A stretch of 50,600 nt of DNA, taken from contig CALHIR010000042.1 in the NCBI GenBank assembly GCA_938030705.1, forward strand, positions 1 to 50,600. Reading direction: 5' to 3'. The DNA comes from Candidatus Poseidoniaceae archaeon (lineage in GTDB: Archaea; Thermoplasmatota; Poseidoniia; Poseidoniales; Poseidoniaceae). How positions within the stretch are numbered: position 1 is the first letter of the stretch; each line of letters opens with the position of its first letter. The position numbers were made by a program, and so were the translations under genes. The notes below the pieces were generated by a model. The model worked only from the letters and a program-made list of their open reading frames with translations, did no database searches and had not been told where the DNA came from. Positions 27,449 to 37,700 of the stretch are shown piece after piece.

Positions 27449-28240
27449 TCAATTCATGATGCTCTCGGGCACCATCGTAATGGAATACCCAGCGTCCACG
27501 TAAACGCACTGGCCCGTAACGCCGGCTGAAAGTGGGCTGGCGAGCCAAAGCGTTGCGCCAGCTACATCGGCTTGACTCACGTTTCTCCGAAGGGGGGCGT
27601 TCGCCTCAACGTGGTCCAAAATCCGGTCAAAACCGGGGATTCCGCTGGCGGCGATGGTGCGGATGGGGCCCGATGAAATGGCGTTGACTCGGTGGCCTTC
27701 GGGGCCAAGGTGGCACGCCAGTTCTCGCGTCCAGCATTCAAGGGCGGCTTTGGCCATTGACATGATGCCGTAACTGGGCACGAATCGGTTGGACGCAGCG
27801 TAGGTCAAGGTGATGGTCGACGAGCCCGAATTGAGGTAGGGCAGGGCGTGCTTGAGGCACCGTTGAAGTGAATTTGCCGAGATGGTCATGGCGGTGTTGA
27901 TATCGTCGTCCTCCACGAACAGAATGGGCCGGTCAAAGCACGAACGGGGAGCGAATCCAATGGCGTGGACCAAAATGTCGGCTTTTTTCCCCGGGTGCTC
28001 GGCAGCAAAGGCCGTGAAGAATTCCTGCGTGGCGCTATCGGAGGCGACATCGAGTGGATAGAAACCACCGATGGCTGGCAGCTCATCCTTGAGTTTGAAC
28101 ACACGGCTCATGAAGCGCTTTTGGTATCCCAAATACAAGGTGACACCAGCGGCTGCCAATTGCTTACAAATCGCCCATGCAATGGAGTCCTCACTGGCGA
28201 CACCAAACACAAAGGCCGTTTTACCTTCCAGTCCAAGCAT
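27449..28240 (-). CDS. fabI: Enoyl-ACP reductase (FabI type)
   Basis: A 263-residue short-chain dehydrogenase-fold enzyme that reduces the trans-2 double bond of enoyl-ACP with NAD(P)H. The FabI signature is clear: a nucleotide-binding start KTAFVFGVASEDSIAWAI, an AIGFAP strand (HAIGFAPRS), LTYAAS, and the catalytic Tyr-x6-Lys in YGIMSMAKAALE. C-terminal GVTGQCVYVDAGYSI is the usual ending. The length is standard. ATG 28240 has a strong AGGAGGG upstream. It is the first gene of the operon and ends nine bases before the synthase, which has KR and DH but no enoyl reductase domain, so it supplies the missing step in trans. Two dyads lie upstream at 28262-28314. Confidence 0.93.
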   Translation of the reverse strand: MLGLEGKTAFVFGVASEDSIAWAICKQLAAAGVTLYLGYQKRFMSRVFKLKDELPAIGGFYPLDVASDSATQEFFTAFAAEHPGKKADILVHAIGFAPRSCFDRPILFVEDDDINTAMTISANSLQRCLKHALPYLNSGSSTITLTYAASNRFVPSYGIMSMAKAALECWTRELACHLGPEGHRVNAISSGPIRTIAASGIPGFDRILDHVEANAPLRRNVSQADVAGATLWLASPLSAGVTGQCVYVDAGYSITMVPESIMN

Positions 28241-28261
28241 GAAAACCCTCCTTGGGGATTA

Positions 28262-28279
28262 GGTGTAGTCCGCTACACC
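28262..28279 (-). promoter_or_regulatory. Perfect 7-bp dyad upstream of fabI (candidate operator)
   Basis: GGTGTAG and CTACACC flank a TCCG spacer, centred about 30 bases before the fabI start codon. This is a perfect inverted repeat in a short intergenic region, in the position of a repressor site or a leader hairpin. It could instead belong to a terminator of the upstream gene on the same strand. Confidence 0.45.
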
Positions 28280-28290
28280 AAGCCTTTGAG

Positions 28291-28314
28291 TGTTGCCTCT
28301 CAAAACGGGCAACA
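28291..28314 (-). promoter_or_regulatory. Second 7-bp inverted repeat in the fabI upstream region
   Basis: TGTTGCC (28291-28297) and GGCAACA (28308-28314) form a perfect 7-bp stem with a 10-base loop. It lies 11 bases beyond the first dyad in the 116-base gap between the gene ending at 28357 and fabI. It may be a terminator hairpin for the upstream gene or part of the operon's control region. The two dyads differ in sequence. Confidence 0.4.
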
Positions 28315-28356
28315 TCGGCCGAGTTCAAGACCTGAAGTAAAACGCCGTTGTGGACA

Positions 28357-29487
28357 TCAAAGTTCGGCGAAAACATCGTCGAAATCGTCGCCGTCGTTTT
28401 CGGGGAACAAGTCGTCGAGATCAGAGAGGTCAAGGTGGTCAAACTCGTCAAGCTTGTCCTCTTCGGGTTCATCGTCAACCTCAACAGGTGGGACATACAT
28501 CGGTTGGGCGTTGGCTCGGCGACGAAGGGTTCGAGCGAGTGCCACCACGAAAATAAGACCAAAGAGCACGGCTGCGCCGATGCTCCCGTACATGACGAGG
28601 GTGTCTTTGTCCACTTCCTCCAAGCCCCCACCAAGCCCTCCTGCCGAGTTGCTTGCTTCAAGTTGAATGGAGATGCTGCTCTCGCTGACCGGCGCATCGT
28701 TGTCGTTCTCACTCTGCGCCTGGAAGGTTACCTGGTAGCGTTCATCTTCAGCTACTTCGGACGGGGCCCTGACGGTCAATTCTCGGACGGTTGAAACACC
28801 GCCCTCCGAAACATCCTCGGCCACGGAGGTCCCACCTGGGAAGGTAAAGCCAGCGTCCTCAAGTTCTGCAGTGTTGGTGATGGAGACACGGATTCTGTCG
28901 TCATCGTTTCCGTTGTTTTGGAACTGGAAGGTGATCTTGACCTCGTCACCCTGGTTCACGGTTCGCGTGCTCTTGTCGGAGATATCCAAATCCACCATGC
29001 CAAAAGTGGCGATCTTCAAATCGCCACTTACCGTTGCGTTGGAGGCAAGCGCTTCGGGCCATTCAAGCATGCCCACGTTGGTCACGGTAGCGACCAGCGT
29101 GAAATCATAGGCGATGTCGGCCGAGATGCGTGTTTGTCCGCTGAAGGTGACCTTGAAATCCTCTTCTTCGTCTGGACCGAGGTCAAAGGTGTCTTCTTCC
29201 AGCATCATGTCGACTTCGAGGCCGTCCCATTCTTTTTCCACGCTGATGGATTCTTGGAACGAGGAGGGATTTTTCACGGTGCAGGTGATTTCAACCACCG
29301 GGTCGTTGAGGGGATGGACATCAAGTTCAGGTTGCTTATCGTCACAATCGATTTCAACACCGGGAGCGGTCGGCGCTTGGGCGTGAGCAGATGGAGCGAA
29401 ACTGCACAGCACGAGGGCCACAACAAACAATCCCAAGCGGCGTGTGGAAAGCATGGCCCTCAGGGTTCCCTGTGGATTCTCTTTCAT
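28357..29487 (-). CDS. Secreted, C-terminally anchored protein with CARDB/NEW3-like beta domains
   Basis: A 376-residue exported protein. A basic start and hydrophobic core (LGLFVVALVLCSFAPSAHA) form a signal peptide. Two Ig-like beta domains follow, each with the pattern of additional-sandwich domains on surface proteins (ITCTVKNPSSFQE and VKITFQFQNNGNDDD). A Gly linker leads to a TM helix (about 293-312). The cytoplasmic tail is extremely acidic (DDLFPENDGDDFDD). ATG 29487 is used; an inner ATG at 29454 is also possible. It follows the TatD-like gene by 51 bases on the same strand. No enzymatic motif is visible; a structural or cargo-binding envelope role is likely. Confidence 0.75.
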   Translation of the reverse strand: MKENPQGTLRAMLSTRRLGLFVVALVLCSFAPSAHAQAPTAPGVEIDCDDKQPELDVHPLNDPVVEITCTVKNPSSFQESISVEKEWDGLEVDMMLEEDTFDLGPDEEEDFKVTFSGQTRISADIAYDFTLVATVTNVGMLEWPEALASNATVSGDLKIATFGMVDLDISDKSTRTVNQGDEVKITFQFQNNGNDDDRIRVSITNTAELEDAGFTFPGGTSVAEDVSEGGVSTVRELTVRAPSEVAEDERYQVTFQAQSENDNDAPVSESSISIQLEASNSAGGLGGGLEEVDKDTLVMYGSIGAAVLFGLIFVVALARTLRRRANAQPMYVPPVEVDDEPEEDKLDEFDHLDLSDLDDLFPENDGDDFDDVFAEL

Positions 29488-29538
29488 CAATGTGATGGGA
29501 AGTTGTTGCGAAAAGCGAAGGGTTCGCCGAGGAGGGTT

Positions 29539-30405
29539 TTATTCACCATAGACGAAGGTCGGCAGCGCACTGTGGGTGTTCCACATGATGTCTTCATCAA
29601 CGCCTGCGGCGAGAAGTTGTTGCGTTCGTTTCGGGACCGTTTTGGGCCCGAGAACGGCTCCTGGCCTCCGAGGGTCGTCCATGTAATCCGTTTCGAGGAA
29701 AAAACCGTTTTTGGCCATGCGATGCGTTTCAATCAACGTTTCGAGGGCCCCTTTGCCACACAGAACACTTGGTGTCAGCCCGTGAGTGTGGGCGTCTCGA
29801 ACATCGGGGGGCGAATAGTGGCGAACCAACTTTCTCAAATCCATGCCTTGGCGCAACGCCCGTTGAGCCAAATCGGGATAGGTGTCTTCGCTTTCTCCTT
29901 CCACGTGCAACTGAAGCGGCAACCCCTCCTGTGCAGCGAGGTGCATCGTCTCGTCGAGAAGTTCGTTGGAGAGGTCCCAAATCTCATCGGAGACGGGCCA
30001 ATGTGGCCGTCCAACTTCACCGATGGCGTGCGCTTGACCCTCATGCACAAAGTCCAAGGCCGCCTCAATGGAATGGCGGTAATTCTCAATCGCCCGTTCC
30101 TTGCCCGCTTCGCCATCCTCTGAAACCCAGCGCTCGAATTGATGAGCGAAGGCAGCGGGATGCGGACCGAGCACCACTCGGACGCCGAGGCCAACCTCAT
30201 CGCGTACCGATTGGGCCATGTCCAAGGTGTCAGCATAGGCGGTTCGATGCCCTTCGAGTGTCTCCGGAGGTGCGGAGAAATCGGGGCAGTGGACGAGAAC
30301 CAAATCGGTCCCGCCTACGCGCTGGAAACTACGAGCGGCTTCAAGATACAAGCCCTTTCGGTTGAGGTGGAAGTGGTTGTCCAAAATCGGACCGTCATAG
30401 ACCAT
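29539..30405 (-). CDS. TatD-like metal-dependent hydrolase
   Basis: A 288-residue amidohydrolase-superfamily protein with a TIM-barrel pattern of metal ligands. These are DNHFHL (the H-x-H pair near residue 10-13), GEVGRPH (Glu), LQLHVEG (His), RHYSPP (His) and ETDYMDDP (Asp). The layout matches TatD-type nucleases/hydrolases; archaeal members are often only distantly related, and the substrate is unknown. The ATG at 30405 follows a GAGGGAG box. It lies nine bases downstream of the TBP-like gene in a tightly packed operon that begins with the giant surface protein. Confidence 0.85.
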   Translation of the reverse strand: MVYDGPILDNHFHLNRKGLYLEAARSFQRVGGTDLVLVHCPDFSAPPETLEGHRTAYADTLDMAQSVRDEVGLGVRVVLGPHPAAFAHQFERWVSEDGEAGKERAIENYRHSIEAALDFVHEGQAHAIGEVGRPHWPVSDEIWDLSNELLDETMHLAAQEGLPLQLHVEGESEDTYPDLAQRALRQGMDLRKLVRHYSPPDVRDAHTHGLTPSVLCGKGALETLIETHRMAKNGFFLETDYMDDPRRPGAVLGPKTVPKRTQQLLAAGVDEDIMWNTHSALPTFVYGE

Positions 30406-30414
30406 ACGGCTCCC

Positions 30415-30957
30415 TCAAATTCGGTCGACGAAAAAGCCCCTGTCGCCGAACACCCCGTTCCAATACACCGCGGCCATCGCCACCATGTTGGGGTGGCGGG
30501 CGTCCGCCACGATGCATTTGCCATTGGGCCATATCTGGACGGTCAAACTGTGCCGTGTGTCCGTCAAGGTGGTGCAACCAAGCCGGGCATCAAATTCAGC
30601 CGTTCCCGAAGGGAGGCTGGCTGGAATGGCCTCCAAATTGAGGGCTCGATCGAATTGGAACGAGACCACGACCGGCCCCATTTCTGCGACCAGCCCGCTA
30701 TCATCCATGCCCATGCGAAGCAAGAGTTCCTTGGCGGCAGCTCGGGCGGCTTCGATGCGGTGGGTGCCGTGGACGACAATGCGGCCTTCCTCGTCGATGA
30801 CCAAGGTCGCCCGAGGGCGCTCCATGGCCTTGATGACGACGCCGCTGTTGCGTTGGCCACCCACTTCTGCGACGACCGTGTCATGGTCCAGGGGGCGTGG
30901 ACAGACGAAACGAACCAGTTGGTTTTCGACGCGGACGTCAATGGAACCGGTGGCCAT
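30415..30957 (-). CDS. Divergent TATA-box-binding-protein-like protein
   Basis: A 180-residue protein with the two-repeat saddle layout of TBP. Repeat 1 has GVVIKAMERPRATLVIDEEG and VVHGTHRIEAARAAAKEL. Repeat 2 has EFDARLG, LTVQIWPNGKCIVADARH and AVYWNGVF. These align with the TBP pattern of a Pro-Lys turn, an LIF strand, SGK and a helix of Ala-rich repeats. The length matches archaeal TBPs (about 180). Two of the four DNA-intercalating Phe positions are lost in repeat 1 and one is Trp in repeat 2, so canonical TATA binding is doubtful. It ends nine bases before the TatD-like gene and starts one base after the hypothetical upstream gene. It may be a specialised paralogue or a non-DNA-binding relative. 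Confidence 0.65.
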   Translation of the reverse strand: MATGSIDVRVENQLVRFVCPRPLDHDTVVAEVGGQRNSGVVIKAMERPRATLVIDEEGRIVVHGTHRIEAARAAAKELLLRMGMDDSGLVAEMGPVVVSFQFDRALNLEAIPASLPSGTAEFDARLGCTTLTDTRHSLTVQIWPNGKCIVADARHPNMVAMAAVYWNGVFGDRGFFVDRI

Positions 30958-30958
30958 G

Positions 30959-31762
30959 CTACTCCTCCTCCGTGCTGATGGCGTGGGTCAATGTTGATGA
31001 AATCTCCTCTGGCGAAGGCCGCTCGTTCAAAGCGGCCAACATGGCGTCCTGGTGCGGTAGGTGAACGGCCAAGAGAAGGATGGCGTCTCGACCCTCTGTT
31101 TCACGCAGTGCAGCCAAAGCCCCTCGGATACGAGCGGCGTATCGGGTGTTCCGGCGCTGGGCCAATTCAGGGGTGCTGAGCCACTCCGAGAGTTCCCACC
31201 AAGCCGCCGCTAACACGCTTGCAGTTGCATAATCCACCGACTGACCTTTTGGTGGAGGTTGGGCGTTGAACAGATGGTGTTTGACGCTCTTCTTCCATCG
31301 CTTCCCCACCCGCACCATGCCGAGCAATTTCTTCCAGTGCGAAACTGCCCGGGCCTCCTGGGTCAAATAGTCGCTCCAATCCTCGTCATCGGCCAGGGGT
31401 TCAATGAAAAACACAGGTCGGTCGTGTCGGTCCGCATTGCGTTGCAAGCGACGTGGTTCCGGGTCTGGAAACCGCCCCCCCTGCAAGTTCTCAAGGGTGG
31501 AAATACCTTCGACATACTTGCCAAAAGCCCCACCTGAGAGCATGGCATGCGTCTGGTTTACCCCCTGCGATTCCGCCTCATCGGCCTCTTCTTGAATCCA
31601 AAGGTCGACCACATCGGGCGACTCAAGCAGGGCCAAACCATGCCAAGAAGCACGTGGCCGCATGGCGTTCGGGAAGACCACGGTTGGCATCGTTCCGTGA
31701 ACGATCACCGTGCCGCCGTCCGGGTCCTCCCAGACCGCATCGGTCCATCCTTCGGAAGGCAT
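30959..31762 (-). CDS. Conserved hypothetical, possibly distant TraB/GumN-like
   Basis: A 267-residue soluble protein with no signal peptide or TM helix. The ATG at 31762 has a GGGGG box just upstream, and the gene lies nine bases after the surface protein and one base before the TBP-like gene. The N-terminal strand VIVHGTMP and the late segment RRNTRYAARIRGAL with ILLLAVHLPHQDAML recall the HGT/E-R-N-R/GaxHlpG pattern of the TraB/GumN group of putative hydrolases. The similarity is faint and I would not rely on it. Otherwise the protein is unrecognised; its position suggests co-expression with a surface protein and a TBP-like factor. Confidence 0.55.
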   Translation of the reverse strand: MPSEGWTDAVWEDPDGGTVIVHGTMPTVVFPNAMRPRASWHGLALLESPDVVDLWIQEEADEAESQGVNQTHAMLSGGAFGKYVEGISTLENLQGGRFPDPEPRRLQRNADRHDRPVFFIEPLADDEDWSDYLTQEARAVSHWKKLLGMVRVGKRWKKSVKHHLFNAQPPPKGQSVDYATASVLAAAWWELSEWLSTPELAQRRNTRYAARIRGALAALRETEGRDAILLLAVHLPHQDAMLAALNERPSPEEISSTLTHAISTEEE

Positions 31763-31771
31763 GATGCCCCC

Positions 31772-34700
31772 TCACTGGTTGTTGACCCAGTCTTGAAGGG
31801 ATTCGATGTTCCATCCTTGGTCAAAGTAGCCTTGGATTTCCTCTTGCGTCCATTGCGGGAAGGTCTGCATGGCCCGAGCCATTTCCGGGTCGACATCGGC
31901 AGGGATTTCAGCGAGTACCTTGCTTTCGGTGTAGCCGAGGTCGTCGTCATCGTCCTCGTACTCTTCATCGAGCAGAGAGGCACCACCGCCCCGACGGGCG
32001 AGCACCAGAACCAGGGTTCCAAGAACACCGATCACCAGCACCAAAATGGCGACAATGAGCAGCAAGTTACCCGAATCTTCCTCGGCCTGAACCTTGACGT
32101 TGAACACGTCCGCCCATGGGTCCTGAGAACCGTCGTAGATGTTCTCGCTGGTCCCGTTCAGGCTGATGGTGTAGTACATGCCCGTGGTCTGAGCGGCAAA
32201 CGGTGCGAGGGTGACTTCGACCCAATCGCTCACTTCCTGAATCTCCAGTACGGGCGTGGAGACCGTATCTTCAACAACGGGCGTTCCGCTGTCGGTGACC
32301 GACTTGATGACCAACTCGGCCACGCCGGCCATGGAACCGGTGTTCTTGACCTTGATTTTGAGTTTCATGCTCTCGCCAACACGTGGGTCATCGCTGAGCA
32401 GTACGTCCTGAATCTCAAAGGTCGCTTTCTCCTCAATGAAGGTGTATTGCGACTTGTGCTGCGCTTGTCCGGAGAAGATGGGCAAAATGGAGCCGTCTTC
32501 CTGCGGGCCGCCACCCAGTCGGACCGTCGATCCAGCAGAGTCAGCTCCGGAAACCCAGAACACCAAGGTGGGTTGTTGTTGTTCATTCACCTCAGCGTCA
32601 AACACACGAGGCTCGGCGTTTGAGAGTGGCCAGAGGTCCAAACAGGTCGCTGAAGCGAGGTATCCATTGCTCACCTCTTTGGAAGACAAAGAGAGGGCAG
32701 CCGAGGACGGTTCGAAGCCGAAATACTCGGCGTATTCAGACCAAGGCGTGTAGTCGATGGTGTTGCTGTAGAACATCCAGTTCACCCGGAGGTCTCCGGG
32801 GAATATCGCTTCTTGCTCCTTGATTTGGAGTTGAAGGTCCACGCAGTGGTAGTTGGCCGTAGACAGCGTGTTCTTGATGATTCGGCCATCGGTGCCCTCG
32901 GGCAACTCACCGTCCTCAGCAAGCCAAGTGTTGGGAAGGACTTCGGGAGCCGTTCGGTCCACTTTGAGGGTGAATTCACCGCATCCGTAAGAGGATGAAG
33001 TAGCGCACAAGGCCGCCGTGTAGTCTTCGGCTCCATCTGGCATGGCGTAGCCGTAATTGGTTGGGTCATCGCAGGGTTCCTCGTCCACCTCAGAAACAGG
33101 AGGGCACAAACGGAATTCATACTGGTATTCGTTGGTGAAGACCGGTGCGGTGATGTTGATTTCAAAGACGCCGCCCGTGAACGAATGGTAAACCGTTTCG
33201 CCGGGTGTTGCAATGTAGCCCTTGTCGAAGTCTTCTGCTGCATCTTGACGAACAATTTCCATCGTCAATTCGATTTCGGGATTGATGTAAACGCTGTCGT
33301 AAATACCCTCTCGGAAGGCGAACTGGCCGGTGAACTGAACGGTGTCGCCAGCGAAAATGAAGCCCTGACGAACATCGCTGGTGAAGGGCTCGCTCACGTC
33401 TTCGAACATTGGAGTAACCATCAGATTGTTGACCTCGTCGGTCCGGAAATCAAGTTGCATGATGTCGCTGTAGCGCCAAATTTGGATGTAGCGACCGGGG
33501 ACACCCGAAAGCATCGTGTAAAGCGGGTTGTCAAGGTCTTGCATTTGCAGTTTGGGCTCAATGTCCTTGCCGTCCATACCGACAATACCCCAATCAATAC
33601 GGATGGGGATGTTGAGGATGAAATCCGATTCAAACGGATCGATAAGGTCCGTGTTGTCCATGGTGAGCATGGATGGGGCGACGTCACCGTCATAGACGAT
33701 GTTGAGGTAAGGGCTGTCGGTCCAAGCGGTTTGGTTTCGAGGGAAATACCAGATGGTCATGTCATCCCCGGTCTTGTCAAGGTTGATCTGGAAGAAGTCA
33801 ACGTCTCGCCAGCCGTTGTCGTCGCTGGCTTCGAGAAGAAGGTGGTAGGTGTTGCCAGCATACATGGTTTGGTTCCACGTACCGTCCCACTGCAATTCAT
33901 TGGAGTTGAGGAACGGGTTACCCTTGGAATCTTCAATGAAGAAATTACGAATCACCGGGCTCTTCGACGACATGGACACGTAGCTGACCTGGTCGTTGTC
34001 AAATCCGGGACCGCCGCCATCGATGGGGTTGCCCGCAAGGTCGTAGCCTTCAATCCAAATTGACACCTTGCCTTCGAGGCCTTCATTGGCGATGTCGTTG
34101 TACTGGCCTGAATAATTGGCCGTTGGGGCCTCACCGTCGCCGTTGAGCGTGACGGTGATGTATTCGTCAGCATCGGGAAGGCCGTCGCTGTTCAGGTCGT
34201 GGTCGTGTTCAACCCAAAGGTGCATGTCCAAGGTCGCCGGTGGGCTGGGTAAGTCTTGGCTGGACATACGGATTTGTTGATTGGCTTGAGGCACGACCCA
34301 GGTGTCATCAAGGAGCGTTCGCCAGTTCGAATCGACGTTTGAGTCCGTGCCCGGGCTCAAGACCTGCAGGTCCAAAAGATTCGGTTCGTAGGTATCGATG
34401 GTGATGTCGAACGGAATGGCGCAGGTCTCGTCGGGATTGTACTCAACAGGAGGGCAAAGCAGGTCGCCACCTTCGTAGCCTCGGACAGCGAAGCGGTAGG
34501 TCTCGCTACCCGCTGCGTCGCCCAAATTGACGTTCCAAGCGAAGTCGCCGCCAATGACACCGGAGCGATTGGCAACTTCTTCCCATTCAATGGTAATGTT
34601 GCCGTCCGTGGTGTTGACGTGTTTCAGTTCGAGGGTGAGGAAGTACGAGCTCGGGTCAGGGGCTTCGTTCAGGTCCTCAAGGCGAATTTGGCCGATGAGG

Positions 34701-37700
34701 TTGATGTCTTGGCCAGATTCTGCACCGGTAAGCGCCTGTGTCGCACCGATGCTGTTCTGAAGTTCAAACGAGGTGATGCCAGCATCGTTTTCCACGGCGT
34801 TCCCCACTGCAGGGTCGAGCAGAATGGCGTCAGGGAGTCCGTTGACGCCGCTGGTGGTCGTCAGGCCTGCATACATGCGAACGGCCTCGGTGTCGTCCCA
34901 GGTGGGGTTGACACGGAAGTGCCAAGTGATCTCCTTGCCGTTGGCGACGTCTGCTACCGATGAAGTGGATTCGAGTTGAACGTAATTGTTCTCGTCGCTG
35001 GCTTCCGAGAAGGACATGAAGTCGCTCCATGCGAACTTGATGTAACCCGATTCGGATTCAAACGTCAGCCATGCTTCGGATAAAGCCGTTCCCGTGAGGA
35101 GGTCAACGGTGTGTGTTGTGACCACTTCGTAGATGTCCCCGTTGGGGTAGAGGCCGATGGGGCTGTCGGTCATCAGCAGGGTGTTGGTGTAGCCGGTGCT
35201 GGTCGTGACGCTGAGGTCGCTCAGTGAAACGCCGCCACCAGAATCCGTGTAGACAGCGACTGGAACGCTGGCCGTTGCTCCGCCAGTCCACAGGGCCACG
35301 CCTTGGTTCAGTTCGATATCGAACCCGTCGGCGGCGTTGAGGGTGGTGGCGTAGTCATAGACGATGTCCAAATCCACGATGTCGAGGGTGGTTCCCGACG
35401 AAGCGTTTGGTGAATCAACTTCGAACCTGAACATCACCCAGTATCGTCCAAATTCATCCTCGTGCGTACCGGCGACCGAGGGGTTGGTCAACAGCGAATT
35501 CAATGCTCCAACGAAGTCGATGGGTTGGGAAAGCATCTCCTGGACGAGGATGGTGCTGTTGGGCATATCGCCAAGTACCACGGACTGGGAGCCCGCCATC
35601 AAGGTCATTTGGAAGCCTTCAGTTGGGTCGCTGTTGGAATGGATTGAAATTTGGTCCATGCCAAAATCAGCGGCCGTGACCTCAGCGCCTTCTGGCAAAA
35701 GGAAGAAGCCGCCCGTGGCTTGGCCATTGACGTCAAGGGTGAGGGTGGATTTTTCGGCAGCGTAGTTCACATTATCCACCGTGCCCGAAACGAAGGTCGT
35801 TTGGCGGCCAAACATGTCGAAAGCAGGTTCGGTGAAGCCGTAGTCTACATCGCCGTCGTCCGCCACATCGATACGGAGGTTGGCAGCATGGTGTCCAAAT
35901 TCAAGGTCGAACCAAATGCCGGCCACATCGCAGGGGCCCTGATAGGACGTAACCGAGTTGAATCCAAAGAGCGGGGTGTCAAACACCGTCTGAACACCGT
36001 CTTGAACGGTAATGCTGGATGTTTGACCGGTTGGGGTAATTTCAATGGTCGGCGATTCGGTGCAGTCGTCTTGAATCATGGGCGTCATGGCCGTGATGGG
36101 GTTACTGAATTTGCTTCGCTCAAACGACCCACTGTAAGCCTCACGTATGATTTCGGGGACATAAATCATCGGTTCTCCGCCTCCCATGGTCTGCCAGATG
36201 CCATCATCGATTTGTGTGGGTCCGACCGATGAGAAGTTGAAACCGGTTCCAACACGGGTGCCGATGCTAAAGCCGTGAAGGATGGGTGTAGAAAGACGGT
36301 CGGGACCAGAATTGAAGGTGAAATCCAGATTAACGGCACGGTACTTTTCCGTGTCGATGTTCCAGAGTTCAATGATGTCACCGCTCAAGCCGGACATTGG
36401 TTGTCCATCCTTGTCGTTGATGATGTTGTTGTTGGTATCGAGGACATCAACCTCCAACGTGGCTGAAAGGGAAGTCTCGGCCTCGAGAGCCAACAATCCG
36501 TAGCCGTTCGGGTGGTTCTCGCCGCCCAGTGTGGAGGGCGTCATGCCCCGAACGGTCATGGTCGCTTGTTGAGGCAAAAGGTCGCCAAGGCGGAAATTGT
36601 CGATGTACCAGCCGGACATGTTGTCATCGATGTTCATTGCCGTGCTCGCGGTGTGGTGCATGACGAAGCGAATTTGCACGTATTCATCGATGTAGTCGGT
36701 CAAATCAACAGCAACCGTCGCCCAACCCGAGGGGTTTTGCGCAGTGGTGGAGGACCCGGCAAGGCCGTATTCCCATTGGCTGCCATTTTGCAGGCCACCG
36801 CAGTTGCTGGTGATCTTACCGTTCCAGTTTTGCCCAGAGCCTCCACCTTGGGCATAGTTGGAGCCGAAGGAGAGCCCGGTGCTCGACTGTTGGTCGATGG
36901 CGAGGATGGAAAAGCCACTGTCATCGGGCGGGAAGCCGGGGTTGGGCGAAGAACGGATTTGGAGGTAGCCACAGTCTTGGTAGTGAAACGAGTTGGGTTG
37001 GGAGCCCGTGGAAGTTTCAAGGTTCCACCACGAATCAAAGAAGGCCGTCTTGCTCTTCAAAAGCGGGTCAACGAAGAGTTCAGCACTGGTCAACCCAACA
37101 ACGAATGGCAAATAGGAAGGCGGGGTGTTGCCGTCGCTGTTATCATCGGTGTAGTTGGTGTCAGCGAGGTTGGTACCCCAGCATTCTTGGCCGGAGGAAC
37201 AACCTGCTGGAACATCGGAGGCTGAAAGCGAACCGTGTTCCCAACCCACGCCGCTCGATGGCATGAGGAACGGGTCGGTGGAATCAAGAAAGCCCGCTGA
37301 GGTCCCTTCAAAATCGGTCAAGAACCCTTCAGAGACCAAAGAAACAGGTGTTGCTGTGTTGCTCTCTTCGTAGCGGAACAGGGACTCGTCGGAGAACTCC
37401 GTCAATTGGTTGTTATACAGTGGGTTCCACACTCTGTAGTTTCCACCGCCAAGGTCAGTGTCCGTGTCAATACGAGATTGGTGCCCGTGCTCCACGGCGT
37501 GGGTGTGAACCTTCATGCTGGCTCCCGTCACGGTCTCTCCATCCGGCAAATTGATGACGCCATCAACCAAATTTTGCAGGTCATTGCCGTCTCGTATTTC
37601 GACATCAACGGTCTGGTCACCGTCGGCGAACGTGGTTATGTTAGCCGAAGCAAACGGAGCGAGAAGCATCAACAACATCAAGAAAATTGGCTTTGTTTTT

